From contig NZ_FNHV01000003.1 of NCBI RefSeq assembly GCF_900103585.1, positions 460,011 to 524,010 of the forward strand: a stretch of 64,000 nt of DNA, read 5' to 3'. Below the pieces are notes generated by a model that saw only the letters and a list, made by a program, of their open reading frames with translations, had not been told where the DNA came from and did no database searches. Each line of letters opens with the position of its first letter. Within the stretch, counting starts at the first letter, position 1. The translations under genes and the position numbers were made by a program. Positions 20,215-30,063 of the stretch are shown piece by piece. This DNA is from Streptomyces sp. cf386 (lineage in GTDB: Bacteria > Actinomycetota > Actinomycetes > Streptomycetales > Streptomycetaceae).

Positions 20215-23200
20215 TCAGACCTCTTCGACGCTGCTCGGCTCGCGCCGGGACAGGTCGATGCCGAGCTCCTCCGCTGCGCGGAAGACGTCCTCGTCGGTGT
20301 CACGCATCTCGATGGACATACCGTCGCTGGACAGCACCTCCACGTTCAGGCAGAGCGACTGCATCTCCTTGATGAGCACCTTGAAGGACTCGGGGATGCC
20401 GGGCTCGGGGATGTTCTCGCCCTTGACGATGGCCTCGTAGACCTTCACGCGGCCGGTGACGTCGTCGGACTTGATGGTCAGCAGCTCCTGGAGGGCGTAC
20501 GCGGCGCCATAAGCCTCCAGCGCCCACACCTCCATCTCACCGAAGCGCTGGCCACCGAACTGGGCCTTACCACCCAGCGGCTGCTGGGTGATCATGCTGT
20601 ACGGACCGGTCGAACGGGCGTGCAGCTTGTCGTCGACCAGGTGGTGCAGCTTCAGGATGTACATGTAGCCGACCGAGATCGGCTCCGGGAACGGCTCACC
20701 CGAGCGGCCGTCGAACAGCGGGGCCTTACCGGTCGGGAGCACCATGCGCTCGCCGTCACGGTTCGGGATCGTGTGCTCGAGCAGACCGGCGAGCTCGTCC
20801 TCACGCGCACCGTCGAAGACCGGGGTGGCGACGTTGGTGCCCGGGGCGACCTGGTCGGCGCCGATGACCTGCAGGCGCTGGGCCCACTCGTCGGCGAGAC
20901 CGGAGACGTCCCAGCCGCGGCTGGCGAGCCAGCCGAGGTGGATCTCCAGAACCTGTCCCGGGTTCATTCGGGACGGCACACCCAGCGGGTTGAGGATGAT
21001 GTCGACCGGGGTGCCGTCCTCCAGGAACGGCATGTCCTCGATCGGCAGGATCTTCGAGATGACGCCCTTGTTGCCGTGACGGCCGGCGAGCTTGTCACCG
21101 TCGGTGATCTTGCGCTTCTGCGCCACGTACACGCGCACCAGCTGGTTCACACCGGGGGGAAGCTCGTCGCCCTCCTCGCGGTCGAAGACGCGGACGCCGA
21201 TGACCTTGCCGATCTCGCCGTGCGGCACCTTCAGCGAGGTGTCACGGACCTCACGGGCCTTCTCACCGAAGATCGCGCGCAGCAGTCGCTCCTCCGGGGT
21301 CAGCTCAGTCTCACCCTTGGGCGTGACCTTGCCGACGAGGATGTCGCCGGCGACGACCTCGGCACCGATACGGATGATGCCGCGCTCGTCGAGGTCGGCG
21401 AGGACCTCCTCGGAGACGTTCGGGATGTCCCGGGTGATCTCCTCGGGGCCGAGCTTGGTGTCACGGGCGTCGACCTCGTGCTCCTCGATGTGGATCGAGG
21501 AGAGGACGTCGTCCTGCACGAGGCGCTGCGACAGGATGATCGCGTCCTCGTAGTTGTGACCCTCCCACGGCATGAACGCCACGAGCAGGTTCTTGCCCAG
21601 CGCCATCTCGCCGTTCTCGGTGGCCGGACCGTCGGCCAGGACCTGGCCCTCGATGATCCGGTCGCCCTCGTTGACGATGACCTTCTGGTTGACCGAGGTG
21701 CCCTGGTTGGAGCGGGCGAACTTGGCCAGGCGGTACGTGATGTACGTGCCGTCATCGTTGGCGGTGGTGATGTAGTCCGCGGAGACCTCCTGGACCACAC
21801 CCGCCTTCTCGGCCTTGACCACGTCGCCGGCGTCGACGGCGGAGCGGTACTCCATGCCGGTGCCGACGAGCGGGGACTCGCTCTTGATGAGCGGGACGGC
21901 CTGACGCATCATGTTCGCGCCCATGAGGGCACGGTTGGCGTCGTCGTGCTCGAGGAACGGGATCATGGCGGTCGCGACCGACACCATCTGGCGCGGCGAG
22001 ACGTCCATGTAGTCGACGTCCTCGCCGCCGACGTAGTCGACCTCGCCGCCGCGGCGGCGGACCAGGACGCGGGCCTCGGCGAACCGCAGGTCGTCGTTGA
22101 GCGTGGCGTTGGCCTGCGCGATGACGAAGCGGTCCTCCTCGTCGGCCGTCAGGTAGTCGACCTCGTCGGTGACCTGACCGTCGACGACCTTGCGGTACGG
22201 CGTCTCCACGAAACCGAACGCGTTGACGCGGCCGTAGGAGGCGAGCGAACCGATCAGACCGATGTTCGGGCCTTCGGGCGTCTCGATCGGGCACATACGG
22301 CCGTAGTGAGACGGGTGCACGTCACGGACCTCGAAGCCGGCCCGCTCACGGGACAGACCACCCGGACCAAGAGCCGACAGACGGCGCTTGTGGGTGAGAC
22401 CCGACAGCGGGTTGTTCTGGTCCATGAACTGCGACAGCTGGCTGGTGCCGAAGAACTCCTTGATGGAGGCGACGACCGGCCGGATGTTGATCAGGGTCTG
22501 CGGCGTGATCGCCTCGACGTCCTGGGTCGTCATGCGCTCACGGACGACGCGCTCCATACGAGCCAGACCCGTACGGACCTGGTTCTGGATGAGCTCGCCG
22601 ACACTGCGCAGACGACGGTTGCCGAAGTGGTCGATGTCGTCGGTCTCGACGACGATCGTCTGGCCGTTGTCCGCGGCCGTCTCGGTCTCGCCGGCGTGCA
22701 GCTTCACCAGGTACTTGATCGTCGAGATGACGTCCTCGACGGTCAGGATGCCCGCGTCGAGCGGGGCCTCCGCGCCCAGCTTCTTGTTGACCTTGTAGCG
22801 GCCGACCTTGGCGAGGTCGTAGCGCTTCGGGTTGAAGTACAGGTTCTCCAGAAGCGTCTGCGCGGCCTCACGCGTGGGGGGCTCGCCCGGACGCAGCTTG
22901 CGGTAGATGTCGAGCAGCGCGTCGTCCTGGCCCTGGGTGTGGTCCTTCTCCAGGGTGGCGCGCATGGACTCGTACTCGCCGAACTCCTCAAGGATCTGCT
23001 CGGTCGTCCAACCGAGAGCCTTGAGCAGAACGGTCACGGACTGCTTGCGCTTGCGGTCGATGCGGACACCGACCATGTCGCGCTTGTCGATCTCCAGCTC
23101 CAGCCACGCACCCCGGGACGGGATGACCTTGGCGGAGAAGATGTCCTTGTCGGACGTCTTGTCGATGGAGGAGTCGAAGTAGACGCCGGGCGAGCGGACC

Positions 23201-23700
23201 AGCTGCGACACCACGACACGCTCGGTGCCGTTGATGACGAAGGTGCCCTTGTGGGTCATGAGCGGGAAGTCGCCCATGAAGACCGTCTGGGACTTGATCT
23301 CGCCGGTCTCGTTGTTGGTGAACTCAGCCGTCACGAAGAGCGGAGCGGCGTACGTGAAGTCGCGCTCCTTGCACTCGTCGATGCTGTTCTTCGGCGGCTC
23401 GAAACGGTGGTCGCGGAACGTCAGCGACATCGACCCGGAGAAGTCCTCGATCGGGGAGATCTCCTCGAAGATCTCCTCCAGACCGGACTTGGTGGGGACG
23501 TCCTGACCGGACTCCAGAGCCGCCTCGACCCGACTCTGCCAGGCGGTGTTGCCGAGCAGCCAGTCAAAGCTCTCGGTCTGCAGCGCGAGCAGGTTGGGAA
23601 CCTCGAGGGGCTCCTTGATCTTTGCAAAGGAGATGCGCAGCGGGGCGGTGCTGGCGCCGTTGTTCGTATTCGCGGTCGAGGCAGTGCGCGAGGCGGCCAA
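20215..23700 (-). CDS. rpoB: DNA-directed RNA polymerase beta subunit
   Basis: A 1161-residue subunit. I chose TTG at 23700 (product [15 protein letters not shown]...) because GGAAGGA is at 23708-23714, seven bases away, and the length then equals the known Streptomyces protein; an upstream ATG would add ten residues. The rifampicin-determining region (encoded about 22330-22455) reads [32 protein letters not shown], all wild-type residues at the usual resistance positions. It is a single normal-looking rpoB, not the altered type of rifamycin producers. Confidence 0.97.
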   Translation of the reverse strand: MAASRTASTANTNNGASTAPLRISFAKIKEPLEVPNLLALQTESFDWLLGNTAWQSRVEAALESGQDVPTKSGLEEIFEEISPIEDFSGSMSLTFRDHRFEPPKNSIDECKERDFTYAAPLFVTAEFTNNETGEIKSQTVFMGDFPLMTHKGTFVINGTERVVVSQLVRSPGVYFDSSIDKTSDKDIFSAKVIPSRGAWLELEIDKRDMVGVRIDRKRKQSVTVLLKALGWTTEQILEEFGEYESMRATLEKDHTQGQDDALLDIYRKLRPGEPPTREAAQTLLENLYFNPKRYDLAKVGRYKVNKKLGAEAPLDAGILTVEDVISTIKYLVKLHAGETETAADNGQTIVVETDDIDHFGNRRLRSVGELIQNQVRTGLARMERVVRERMTTQDVEAITPQTLINIRPVVASIKEFFGTSQLSQFMDQNNPLSGLTHKRRLSALGPGGLSRERAGFEVRDVHPSHYGRMCPIETPEGPNIGLIGSLASYGRVNAFGFVETPYRKVVDGQVTDEVDYLTADEEDRFVIAQANATLNDDLRFAEARVLVRRRGGEVDYVGGEDVDYMDVSPRQMVSVATAMIPFLEHDDANRALMGANMMRQAVPLIKSESPLVGTGMEYRSAVDAGDVVKAEKAGVVQEVSADYITTANDDGTYITYRLAKFARSNQGTSVNQKVIVNEGDRIIEGQVLADGPATENGEMALGKNLLVAFMPWEGHNYEDAIILSQRLVQDDVLSSIHIEEHEVDARDTKLGPEEITRDIPNVSEEVLADLDERGIIRIGAEVVAGDILVGKVTPKGETELTPEERLLRAIFGEKAREVRDTSLKVPHGEIGKVIGVRVFDREEGDELPPGVNQLVRVYVAQKRKITDGDKLAGRHGNKGVISKILPIEDMPFLEDGTPVDIILNPLGVPSRMNPGQVLEIHLGWLASRGWDVSGLADEWAQRLQVIGADQVAPGTNVATPVFDGAREDELAGLLEHTIPNRDGERMVLPTGKAPLFDGRSGEPFPEPISVGYMYILKLHHLVDDKLHARSTGPYSMITQQPLGGKAQFGGQRFGEMEVWALEAYGAAYALQELLTIKSDDVTGRVKVYEAIVKGENIPEPGIPESFKVLIKEMQSLCLNVEVLSSDGMSIEMRDTDEDVFRAAEELGIDLSRREPSSVEEV

Positions 23701-24280
23701 GAGGGGGTCCTTCCGAGGGCTCGGACTCACTACGCGCGTACCGGCCCCTCACAGGGGCACAGAGACAGGTGTTTCCTTCTCCAACCAGAAATATGGCCAG
23801 GTCAGGGTCGGTCCGGTCATCGGTGCTCAAGCGAGGGCATGCCCCTGGTGACGGGCAGGGGACAGCTAACAGGCAGCGCAAAGGGTCAGTGTAGCCACTT
23901 GGCACACTGATGTCCAGTGCGGGTTTTTCGCGACCCTCGTTGTTCTCAACGCCCTCGGCATGCTTGCCCTCAATGCACGTTGATACTGCCCTCTTCGTCG
24001 CCGATCCATGCCTCGGATTCGGATCCTTGTGGCGACGCGTCCTGAGAATTGCGCGCTGCGTGCGGTTCGTCAAGGCCCCCATGCCCGAACCGGGGGTGCC
24101 CAGGGACACGACGAAGATCACCATACCCCTCGCCATAGCGGGCGCAAGGCAACCGTGGCCGCGCCCCCAGGAACGCCGAAGAGCGACCACCCGAATGGAT
24201 GATCGCTCTTCGGTGCGACTGCGTTACAGCCTCAGGAGGCTGCTTTCAGCGCGCGACGGTCGTACCGACCGCGAAAGGTC
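23701..24280 (-). promoter_or_regulatory. rplL-rpoB intergenic region
   Basis: About 580 bases without a convincing gene on either strand. It holds the hairpin at 24176-24213 and the rpoB leader. In other bacteria this gap contains an attenuator and an extra rpoBC promoter; no clear -35/-10 pair was identified here. Confidence 0.55.
24176..24213 (-). terminator. Hairpin after rplL, possible rplL-rpoB attenuator
   Basis: Stem of 11 bp (24176-24186 with 24203-24213), loop of 16. It lies about 70 bases after the rplL stop and has no T-run on the minus strand. A partial terminator here would set ribosomal protein versus polymerase output, as known for E. coli. Confidence 0.5.
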
Positions 24281-24664
24281 TTACTTGACCTCGACGGAGG
24301 CGCCGGCGCCCTCGAGGGACTCCTTGGCCTTGTCCGCGGCCTCCTTGTTGACCTTCTCCAGAACCGGCTTCGGCGCACCGTCGACCAGGTCCTTGGCCTC
24401 CTTCAGGCCCAGGGAGGTGAGCTCGCGCACGACCTTGATGACCTGGATCTTCTTGTCGCCGGCACCGGTGAGGACGACGTCGAACTCGTCCTTCTCCTCC
24501 GGGGCCTCGGCGGCGGCGGCACCGGCACCACCGGCGACGACGACCGGCGCGGCAGCGGCGGCGGTGACGTCGAACTTCTCCTCGAACGCCTTCACGAACT
24601 CGGAGAGCTGGATCAGGGTCATGTTCTCGAACTCGGCGAGCAGTTCGTCCTGGGTGAGAGCCAT
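24281..24664 (-). CDS. rplL: 50S ribosomal protein L7/L12
   Basis: A 127-residue stalk protein. The N-terminal dimerisation helices ([20 protein letters not shown]) are followed by an Ala/Gly-rich hinge (about residues 35-55) and the factor-binding C-terminal domain ([28 protein letters not shown]). Normal length. It follows rplJ by 110 bases in the same operon. Confidence 0.98.
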   Translation of the reverse strand: MALTQDELLAEFENMTLIQLSEFVKAFEEKFDVTAAAAAPVVVAGGAGAAAAEAPEEKDEFDVVLTGAGDKKIQVIKVVRELTSLGLKEAKDLVDGAPKPVLEKVNKEAADKAKESLEGAGASVEVK

Positions 24665-24774
24665 TTCGGCTTTCCTTCCACTAAATCGGCTGGTGCCGGA
24701 TGTACATGTCTGGCGGGCGTACAGTCGGCCCGCTACGACCCCCGCGTCAGGCGGCGGTCATTGTGCGAGCCGAG

Positions 24775-25305
24775 TTACTCGGCACCGCCCTGCTCGTCCT
24801 GCTTGGCGCGAAGGGCGTCCACGGTGCGGACGAGCTTCGACGGCAGCGCCTGGAAGACGGAGGCAGCCTGGGACTGCTTCGCCTTGAAGGCACCGGCCAG
24901 CTTGGAGAGCAGAACCTCGCGGGACTCGAGGTCCGCAAGCTTCTTGATCTCGTCGGCGCTCAGCGCCTTACCGTCAAGGACACCGCCCTTGATGACGAGA
25001 TTCGGGTTGTCCTTGGCAAAGTCACGGAGACCCTTCGCCGACTCCACCGGGTCACCGGTGACGAAGGCGACAGCCGTCGGACCGTTGAACAGGTCGTCCA
25101 GCGTCGAGATCCCGGCCTCGTTGGCCGCAATCTTGGTCAGCGTGTTCTTCACCACGGCGTACTGGGCGTTCTCACCGAGCGACCGGCGCAGCGTCTTGAG
25201 CTGCGCCACGGTGAGACCGCGGTACTCGGTCAGCACAGCGGCGCTGGAGTTGCGGAACTGCTCCGTCAACTCCGCAACCGCGGCAGCCTTGTCGGGCCTC
25301 GCCAT
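24775..25305 (-). CDS. rplJ: 50S ribosomal protein L10
   Basis: A 176-residue stalk base protein that binds L7/L12 dimers through its C-terminal helix. ATG 25305 ([17 protein letters not shown]) is preferred because AAGGAGG precedes it and the family starts here. L10 with L7/L12 is known to repress its own mRNA by binding the leader. Here the leader contains an intrinsic-terminator-like hairpin at 25372-25396. Confidence 0.97.
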   Translation of the reverse strand: MARPDKAAAVAELTEQFRNSSAAVLTEYRGLTVAQLKTLRRSLGENAQYAVVKNTLTKIAANEAGISTLDDLFNGPTAVAFVTGDPVESAKGLRDFAKDNPNLVIKGGVLDGKALSADEIKKLADLESREVLLSKLAGAFKAKQSQAASVFQALPSKLVRTVDALRAKQDEQGGAE

Positions 25306-25595
25306 GAGTCTCGGCCTCCTTCCGGGTGATTCGGACCGCGCGGACCCGAAGGAGGACTGGGGAAAACGAAACGCCCCGGCGCAGGCGCACGGGGCGGACT
25401 CGACCGGCCGCACGCACGTGAGGCGCGTACTCCGGGAGTTCTTCCACAGTCACCTGCGCGGGTCGCCCGCATTTCAGCGGATCCTTCGGCCACCGCACCC
25501 TCTTGCGAGCGCACGGCAACGACCAGCGGTCTTTGGCTTCAGAAGGGAGAGTACGGGACGGAATCGGCGTCAAGCAAATCGGCCGTTCACGGCAG
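25306..25595 (-). promoter_or_regulatory. rplJL leader region (L10 leader candidate) and promoter
   Basis: About 290 bases upstream of rplJ. A possible promoter is TTGCTT (25572-25577) with TACTCT (25548-25553), 18-bp spacer, weak match. That would give a leader of roughly 235 nt, long enough for the conserved L10-binding leader structure. It contains a strong hairpin followed by T-rich sequence. Secondary structure was judged by eye. Confidence 0.5.
25363..25396 (-). terminator. Intrinsic terminator-like attenuator in the rplJ leader
   Basis: On the minus strand CGCCCCG (25396-25390) pairs with CGGGGCG (25378-25372) around an 11-base loop and is followed at once by TTTCGTTTT (25371-25363). 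It lies 58-91 bases before the rplJ start, so it would act before the coding region. Confidence 0.65.
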
Positions 25596-26417
25596 TCAGG
25601 AGGTGCCGCCTCCGAGCCCTCCTCGTTTCTTCAGCAGGTCCTTGAGGTCCACCGTGTCCGCGGCCGGAGGCTTCTCTGCCGTGGCCTTCGCGCCGTAGTC
25701 GCTGTAGTACGCGGTCTGCGTGAGCTGCCCGGTGGCCGTGTGGCCCTTCTCGACTTTCTTGACCAGCAGGTTCCTGGCGTCCACCCATATGTCGACGGTC
25801 TGCGGGTCGGCGCCCTGTGCGGGCACGGTGCCGGAGTAGTGCGAGGTGCGCTCGCCTCTCACCGTCTCCTCGCCGACCTTCCGTACGTCCGTGGAGGACA
25901 GCAGCAGCTTCACCGACGTGTGCGGCGCGGTGCCGCGCATCTGGTCCGCGAGGTCCGCTCCGGAGCTGCCGGCGAGGTTCTCCAGGTCGTCGTAGGCGTA
26001 CTTGATCCAGTGCTTGCCGTCTGCCTTCTCGGCGAATCTGTCGCCCATGCGCGCGTAGTAGGCGTCGGGGAGATAGCGGGCCTCCATCGACGTGGTGCCC
26101 AGCCGGCGCATCGTCTCGGCCGTGGTGCCGCCGGTGTACGTGATCGTCAGGGTGCCGGTGAGGCCGTCGCCCCAGGCGAGGGCGCCGTCGGCCGTCATGG
26201 ACAGTTCCGAGCCCATATCGGTCGTGGACCTGACCCGGGCGGACTCGGCCTCGCCTGTGGCCCGCTCGACGGTGCGCAGGGCGGCTGTGACGGCGCGGGA
26301 GGGCGCGGCGCGGTCCTTCTCGTCGGACCGGTCGGAGGACGTGCATGCGGCCAGGGCCGACAGCGCGGTCAGCAGCGCGATCCAGAACGCCGATCGGCGC
26401 GCCCTCGTGCTCGTCAT
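25596..26417 (-). CDS. Secreted lipoprotein (LppX/LolA-like fold candidate)
   Basis: A 273-residue protein with an N-terminal lipobox LSALAAC (Cys25), so it should be lipidated and anchored outside the cell membrane. The mature domain has alternating beta-strands and a pattern (YLPDAYYARMGDRFAEKADGKHWIKY...VDIWVDARNLLVKKVEKG) that recalls actinobacterial LolA/LppX-type lipoproteins that bind hydrophobic ligands. Function is unknown. It lies between rplA and rplJ, as lipoprotein genes do in other streptomycetes by my recollection. Confidence 0.85.
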   Translation of the reverse strand: MTSTRARRSAFWIALLTALSALAACTSSDRSDEKDRAAPSRAVTAALRTVERATGEAESARVRSTTDMGSELSMTADGALAWGDGLTGTLTITYTGGTTAETMRRLGTTSMEARYLPDAYYARMGDRFAEKADGKHWIKYAYDDLENLAGSSGADLADQMRGTAPHTSVKLLLSSTDVRKVGEETVRGERTSHYSGTVPAQGADPQTVDIWVDARNLLVKKVEKGHTATGQLTQTAYYSDYGAKATAEKPPAADTVDLKDLLKKRGGLGGGTS

Positions 26418-26489
26418 TCGTCCCCCCTGCGCGAACCCCGTGAATGAAAGTTAACCCAGGGCACTGACAGACAGGGCCGGACAACGGGA

Positions 26490-26522
26490 CGGGCCCCGCA
26501 CCCGGGAGGGGTGCGGGGCCCG
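26490..26522 (-). terminator. Terminator of the rplKA operon
   Basis: A perfect 14-bp stem (26490-26503 with 26509-26522) with a five-base loop, 25 bases after the rplA stop. Confidence 0.75.
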
Positions 26523-26546
26523 CTTCGAGCCTGGTGAGCCGGTGGC

Positions 26547-27272
26547 TCAGACCGCGGCCGGGTCCTCCTCGACGAGGAGGTTGCGGGTGCGGTTCGGGTC
26601 GACGGGAATGCCGGGGCCGATCGTGGTGGTGATGGCGGCCTTCTTGATGTAGCGACCCTTGGCGGCGGACGGCTTCAGACGAAGGATCTCGTCCAGCGCG
26701 GCGCCGTAGTTCTCCACCAGCTTGGTGTCGTCGAAGGACACCTTGCCGATGATGAAGTGCAGGTTCGAGTGCTTGTCGACGCGGAACTCGATCTTGCCGC
26801 CCTTGATCTCGGTGACGGCCTTGGCGACGTCGGGGGTGACGGTGCCGGTCTTCGGGTTCGGCATCAGACCACGCGGACCGAGGACGCGGCCGAGGCGGCC
26901 GACCTTGCCCATGAGGTCCGGGGTGGCGACGACGGCGTCGAAGTCCAGGCGGCCCTTCGACACCTCGTCGATCAGTTCGTCGGAGCCGACGATGTCGGCG
27001 CCCGCGGCCTCCGCGGCCGCAGCACGGTCACCGGTCGCGAAGACCAGGACCCGGGCAGTCTTGCCGGTGCCGTGCGGCAGGTTCACGGTGCCACGGACCA
27101 TCTGGTCGGCCTTACGCGGGTCGACACCCAGACGGAAGGCGACCTCGACGGTGCCGTCGAACTTGGACGCGGACGTCTCCTTGGCGAGACGGACGGCCTC
27201 GAGCGGGGCGTAGAGCTTGTCCCGGTCGACCTTGGCGTCCGCAGCGCGGAGAGTCTTGCTGCGCTTGCTCAC
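26547..27272 (-). CDS. rplA: 50S ribosomal protein L1
   Basis: A 241-residue protein of the L1 stalk. GTG start at 27272 ([21 protein letters not shown]). Family signatures include [17 protein letters not shown] and [19 protein letters not shown]1 is the known autoregulator of the rplKA operon in other bacteria. It is 79 bases downstream of rplK. Confidence 0.98.
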   Translation of the reverse strand: MSKRSKTLRAADAKVDRDKLYAPLEAVRLAKETSASKFDGTVEVAFRLGVDPRKADQMVRGTVNLPHGTGKTARVLVFATGDRAAAAEAAGADIVGSDELIDEVSKGRLDFDAVVATPDLMGKVGRLGRVLGPRGLMPNPKTGTVTPDVAKAVTEIKGGKIEFRVDKHSNLHFIIGKVSFDDTKLVENYGAALDEILRLKPSAAKGRYIKKAAITTTIGPGIPVDPNRTRNLLVEEDPAAV

Positions 27273-27351
27273 AACTGCTCCTGTGTTTTCTTAGGAGTTG
27301 TGGTCCGGGCCGAGCAGGCCCTGCCACTCACTTCTGCTGGGGGTTTGAGGG

Positions 27352-27786
27352 TCAGCCCTCGACCGTGATGCCCATGGAACGGGCGGTGCCGGCGATGATC
27401 TTCGCGGCGGCGTCCAGGTCGTTGGCGTTGAGGTCGGGCATCTTGGTGGTGGCGATCTCGCGGACCTGCGCCTCGGTGATCTTGGCGACCTTGGTCTTGT
27501 GCGGCTCGCCCGAGCCCTTCTCGACACCAGCAGCCTTGAGGATCATCTTCGCGGCCGGCGGGGTCTTGGTGATGAAGGTGAAGGAACGGTCCTCGTAGAC
27601 CGTGATCTCCACCGGGATGACCCAACCGCGCTGCGACTCGGTCGCGGCGTTGTAGGCCTTGCAGAACTCCATGATGTTGACGCCGTGCTGACCCAGCGCG
27701 GGGCCGACCGGCGGAGCCGGGTTGGCCGCACCGGCCTGGATCTGGAGCTTGATGAGCCCCGTGACCTTCTTCTTCTTGGGAGGCAT
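27352..27786 (-). CDS. rplK: 50S ribosomal protein L11
   Basis: A 144-residue protein of the GTPase-associated centre, needed for stringent-factor activation. It starts [19 protein letters not shown] and has the RNA-binding C-terminal domain ending in [10 protein letters not shown]. The Pro-rich N-terminal region ([14 protein letters not shown]), the site of thiopeptide-resistance changes in other bacteria, looks wild type. Confidence 0.98.
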
Positions 27787-27919
27787 GCTCTCTCCGGGTC
27801 CTTACTGAGAGGTTGACTGCCATCCGCGCCTTCGACCTGCGCCCATCGGGGCAAGATCCCGCAGATGGCATACCGCACAACGATAGCCGCTGTGCCCACC
27901 GGACAAGAAATCGTCCAGC

Positions 27920-28372
27920 TCAGACAGCCTGCGCGGGGTCCTTAGGCGGTCGGTTGCGGGCCATGTGCACCACGCCGGCCAGCAGCCCGAACAGGGTCGC
28001 GCCGCCCGGCACCGCGAGCAGCGCGGCCACGGCGCCCCGGCCCGTGTCGTGCGCGAGCGCGACCCGTTCCGGCTCGCCGGGAGCGTGGAGTACGTCCACC
28101 ATGTCGCCCTCGACGTGACCCTTCGCGCGCGTGCCGACCGGAAGACCGGCCGTCACCCGCTCACCCGCCACGAAGAGGGTGACGCTGCAGCCGCCGAGGA
28201 GGCACGCCCCGTCGTGGAACGTGGCCCGGGCCGGCTGCGCTCCCCGCACCTCGGTACGCAGCCAGGCAGCCGGGAGGAAGACGGCGTACGTCAGCACCAG
28301 CACGGCGGCCGCGACTACCGCCCCGAAGAGGGCCGGCCGGACACGACGAGAGCGCCCCGACACGGTTCTCAC
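27920..28372 (-). CDS. Small two-helix membrane protein of unknown function
   Basis: A 150-residue reading with membrane helices at about residues 13-34 and 112-135 and a Cys-containing outer loop (FHDGACLLGGCSVTLFVAGERV) between them. GTG 28372 gives the longest form but has no clear ribosome site; GTG 28363 (VSGRS) is possible. The start lies inside the loop of the hairpin that follows nusG, so translation and termination might interact. It lies between nusG and rplK on the same strand, where ribosomal operons normally have no gene. I do not recognise the family. The hydrophobicity pattern argues that it is real. Confidence 0.6.
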   Translation of the reverse strand: MRTVSGRSRRVRPALFGAVVAAAVLVLTYAVFLPAAWLRTEVRGAQPARATFHDGACLLGGCSVTLFVAGERVTAGLPVGTRAKGHVEGDMVDVLHAPGEPERVALAHDTGRGAVAALLAVPGGATLFGLLAGVVHMARNRPPKDPAQAV

Positions 28373-28388
28373 CGGCGGGGCGCTCTCG
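28347..28388 (-). terminator. Terminator-like hairpin after nusG
   Basis: A perfect 13-bp stem (28347-28359 with 28376-28388), loop of 16 bases, 11 bases after the nusG stop. No T-run. The predicted start of the downstream membrane-protein gene is in its loop. Confidence 0.65.
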
Positions 28389-28398
28389 GTAGCTGTGC

Positions 28399-29235
28399 TC
28401 AGTTCTTCTGGATCTGGTCGAAGGACAGCTCGACCGGCGTCTCGCGGCCGAAGATCTCCACGAGGCCCTTGACCTTCTTCGAGTCGGCGTTGATCTCGTT
28501 GATGGTGGCCTGCAGCGTGGCGAACGGGCCGTCGGTGACGGTGACCGAGTCGCCGACCTCGAAGTCCAGCACCTGGACCTCGACCTTGCGCTGCGGGGCG
28601 GGCTTGCCCTCGGCCTCGGCGGCCTCGCGGGCGGCCTTCTCCTCGGCCTCCGGGGCGAGCATCTTGACGATCTCGTCCAGGGTCAGCGGGTACGGGTCGT
28701 AGGCGTTGCCCACGAAGCCGGTGACGCCGGGGGTGTTACGGACGACACCCCAGGACTCGTTGGTCAGGTCCATACGGACCAGGACGTAACCCGGCAGCTT
28801 GTTCTGCTTGATCGTCTTGCGGTCGCCGTTCTTGATCTGGACGACCTCTTCCTGCGGCACCTCGGCCTGGAAGATGTAGTCCTCGACGTTCAGCGAGACG
28901 GCGCGCTGCTCCAGGTTGGTCTTCACGCGGTTCTCGTAACCGGCGTAGGTGTGGATGACGTACCACTCGCCGGGCAGCGTGCGGAGCTCCTCGCGCAGGG
29001 CGACGACGGGGTCGACGGGCTCGGCCTCCTCCTCGGGGGCCTCTTCCTCGGCGACCTCTTCCGCGTCCTCCACGTGCAGCGCGGCCTCCTCGGCCGGCTC
29101 GCCCGCCTCGGCGTCGGCAGCCTCGACCTCGTCCAGCTCCTCGTCCGCGCCCTCGACGATGTCGAGCTCGTCTTCCACGGACTCGACACCCTGCCCGTGT
29201 GGCTCGATGGCGTCGTTCACGTTCTGGTCAGACAC
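28399..29235 (-). CDS. nusG: Transcription antitermination/pausing factor NusG
   Basis: A 278-residue factor, GTG start 29235. An acidic, disordered N-terminal extension of about 85 residues, typical of Streptomyces, precedes the NGN domain ([23 protein letters not shown]...) and a C-terminal KOW domain ([25 protein letters not shown]). It binds the RNA polymerase clamp and links to Rho or ribosomes. It is 80 bases after secE, with a hairpin between. Confidence 0.97.
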   Translation of the reverse strand: MSDQNVNDAIEPHGQGVESVEDELDIVEGADEELDEVEAADAEAGEPAEEAALHVEDAEEVAEEEAPEEEAEPVDPVVALREELRTLPGEWYVIHTYAGYENRVKTNLEQRAVSLNVEDYIFQAEVPQEEVVQIKNGDRKTIKQNKLPGYVLVRMDLTNESWGVVRNTPGVTGFVGNAYDPYPLTLDEIVKMLAPEAEEKAAREAAEAEGKPAPQRKVEVQVLDFEVGDSVTVTDGPFATLQATINEINADSKKVKGLVEIFGRETPVELSFDQIQKN

Positions 29236-29273
29236 GGTGGCTGCTTCTTCCTGGATACATGGGGGTGGAACAT

Positions 29274-29308
29274 GCGAAAGGGGCGCCGGTAACCACGGCG
29301 CCCTTCGC
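29274..29308 (-). terminator. secE-nusG intercistronic hairpin
   Basis: An 8-bp stem (29281-29288 with 29296-29303) is extended by five more pairs (29274-29278 with 29304-29308) past a two-base bulge. It lies between secE and nusG and may tune read-through. Confidence 0.45.
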
Positions 29309-29315
29309 TCTTGGC

Positions 29316-29600
29316 TCAGCCGAAGACGTACTTGGCGGCGTTGTCGAGCCCATAGTCAATCACGGTCACCAGGCCGATCATGATGACGACGAAGATGATC
29401 ACCACAGTGGTGTACGTCGTCAGCTGGTTGCGGGTCGGCCAGACAACCTTGCGGAGTTCCGCGACGATCTGGCGGTAGAAGAGCGCGAGCCGCTTCAGCG
29501 GGCCCTTCTTGCCGCGCTTGCCGCCCTTGCGGTTCTTCTTGGACTCCGGCGCCTCGTCCTGGGCATCAGGCATGTCGATGGAGCCCACGGCGTCCGTCAC
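29316..29600 (-). CDS. secE: Preprotein translocase subunit SecE
   Basis: A 94-residue protein with GTG start 29600. A charged N-terminal half ([40 protein letters not shown]) precedes a single membrane helix (about residues 65-85). It clamps SecY in the translocon. It is the first protein gene after tRNA-Trp, the standard actinobacterial order. Confidence 0.95.
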   Translation of the reverse strand: MTDAVGSIDMPDAQDEAPESKKNRKGGKRGKKGPLKRLALFYRQIVAELRKVVWPTRNQLTTYTTVVIIFVVIMIGLVTVIDYGLDNAAKYVFG

Positions 29601-29705
29601 TCGTCCTCACCTGATTCCGGGTCGTGGCCGTGCCGCGCCCGGTCTGAGCCGCACGGCGGTGCATTTCTGTACGTACATGCGCACACCTGGCGAAGGTGTG
29701 TGTAG

Positions 29706-29778
29706 CAGGGCCGGAGGGACTTGAACCCCCAACCGCCGGTTTTGGAGACCGGTGCTCTACCAATTGAGCTACGACCCT
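29706..29778 (-). tRNA. tRNA-Trp (CCA)
   Basis: 73 nt. A seven-pair acceptor stem (AGGGTCG with CGGCCCT, one G-T pair), discriminator G, anticodon loop CTCCAAA with anticodon CCA, and T-loop GGTTCAAGTCC. The 3' CCA is not encoded. It precedes secE. Confidence 0.96.
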
Positions 29779-30063
29779 TTGGTGTGTCCCCCAACGTACC
29801 GCATCCGACCGGGTGCTCGTTGTGCACCATGCGAGTGCGACCTGCTGGAGGCCAACGAGGTGAGAGTGTACGTGGTCCCGGGCGCCTCGTCGAACAGAAA
29901 GTGGCCGATGAGGGGTTGGTCGACGGAAGATCGCCCGGAGTTGGGCCGTGCGACGGTGCAAGATCGCCCTGGCCGCGGGCGCGATCCGGACGGATGTTCA
30001 GCCGATGTTCAGTCTGTGAAACCCGCGTGCCGCCCGCGTTTCCGGTCTGAAACGATGGGCCCC
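29779..30063. promoter_or_regulatory. Divergent region between tRNA-Trp and aspC
   Basis: About 285 bases with the promoters for both directions. Two copies of GATGTTCAG at 29993-30001 and 30004-30012, spaced by one helical turn, lie 52 bases upstream of aspC and could be a regulator site. No clear consensus promoter was identified. Confidence 0.4.
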
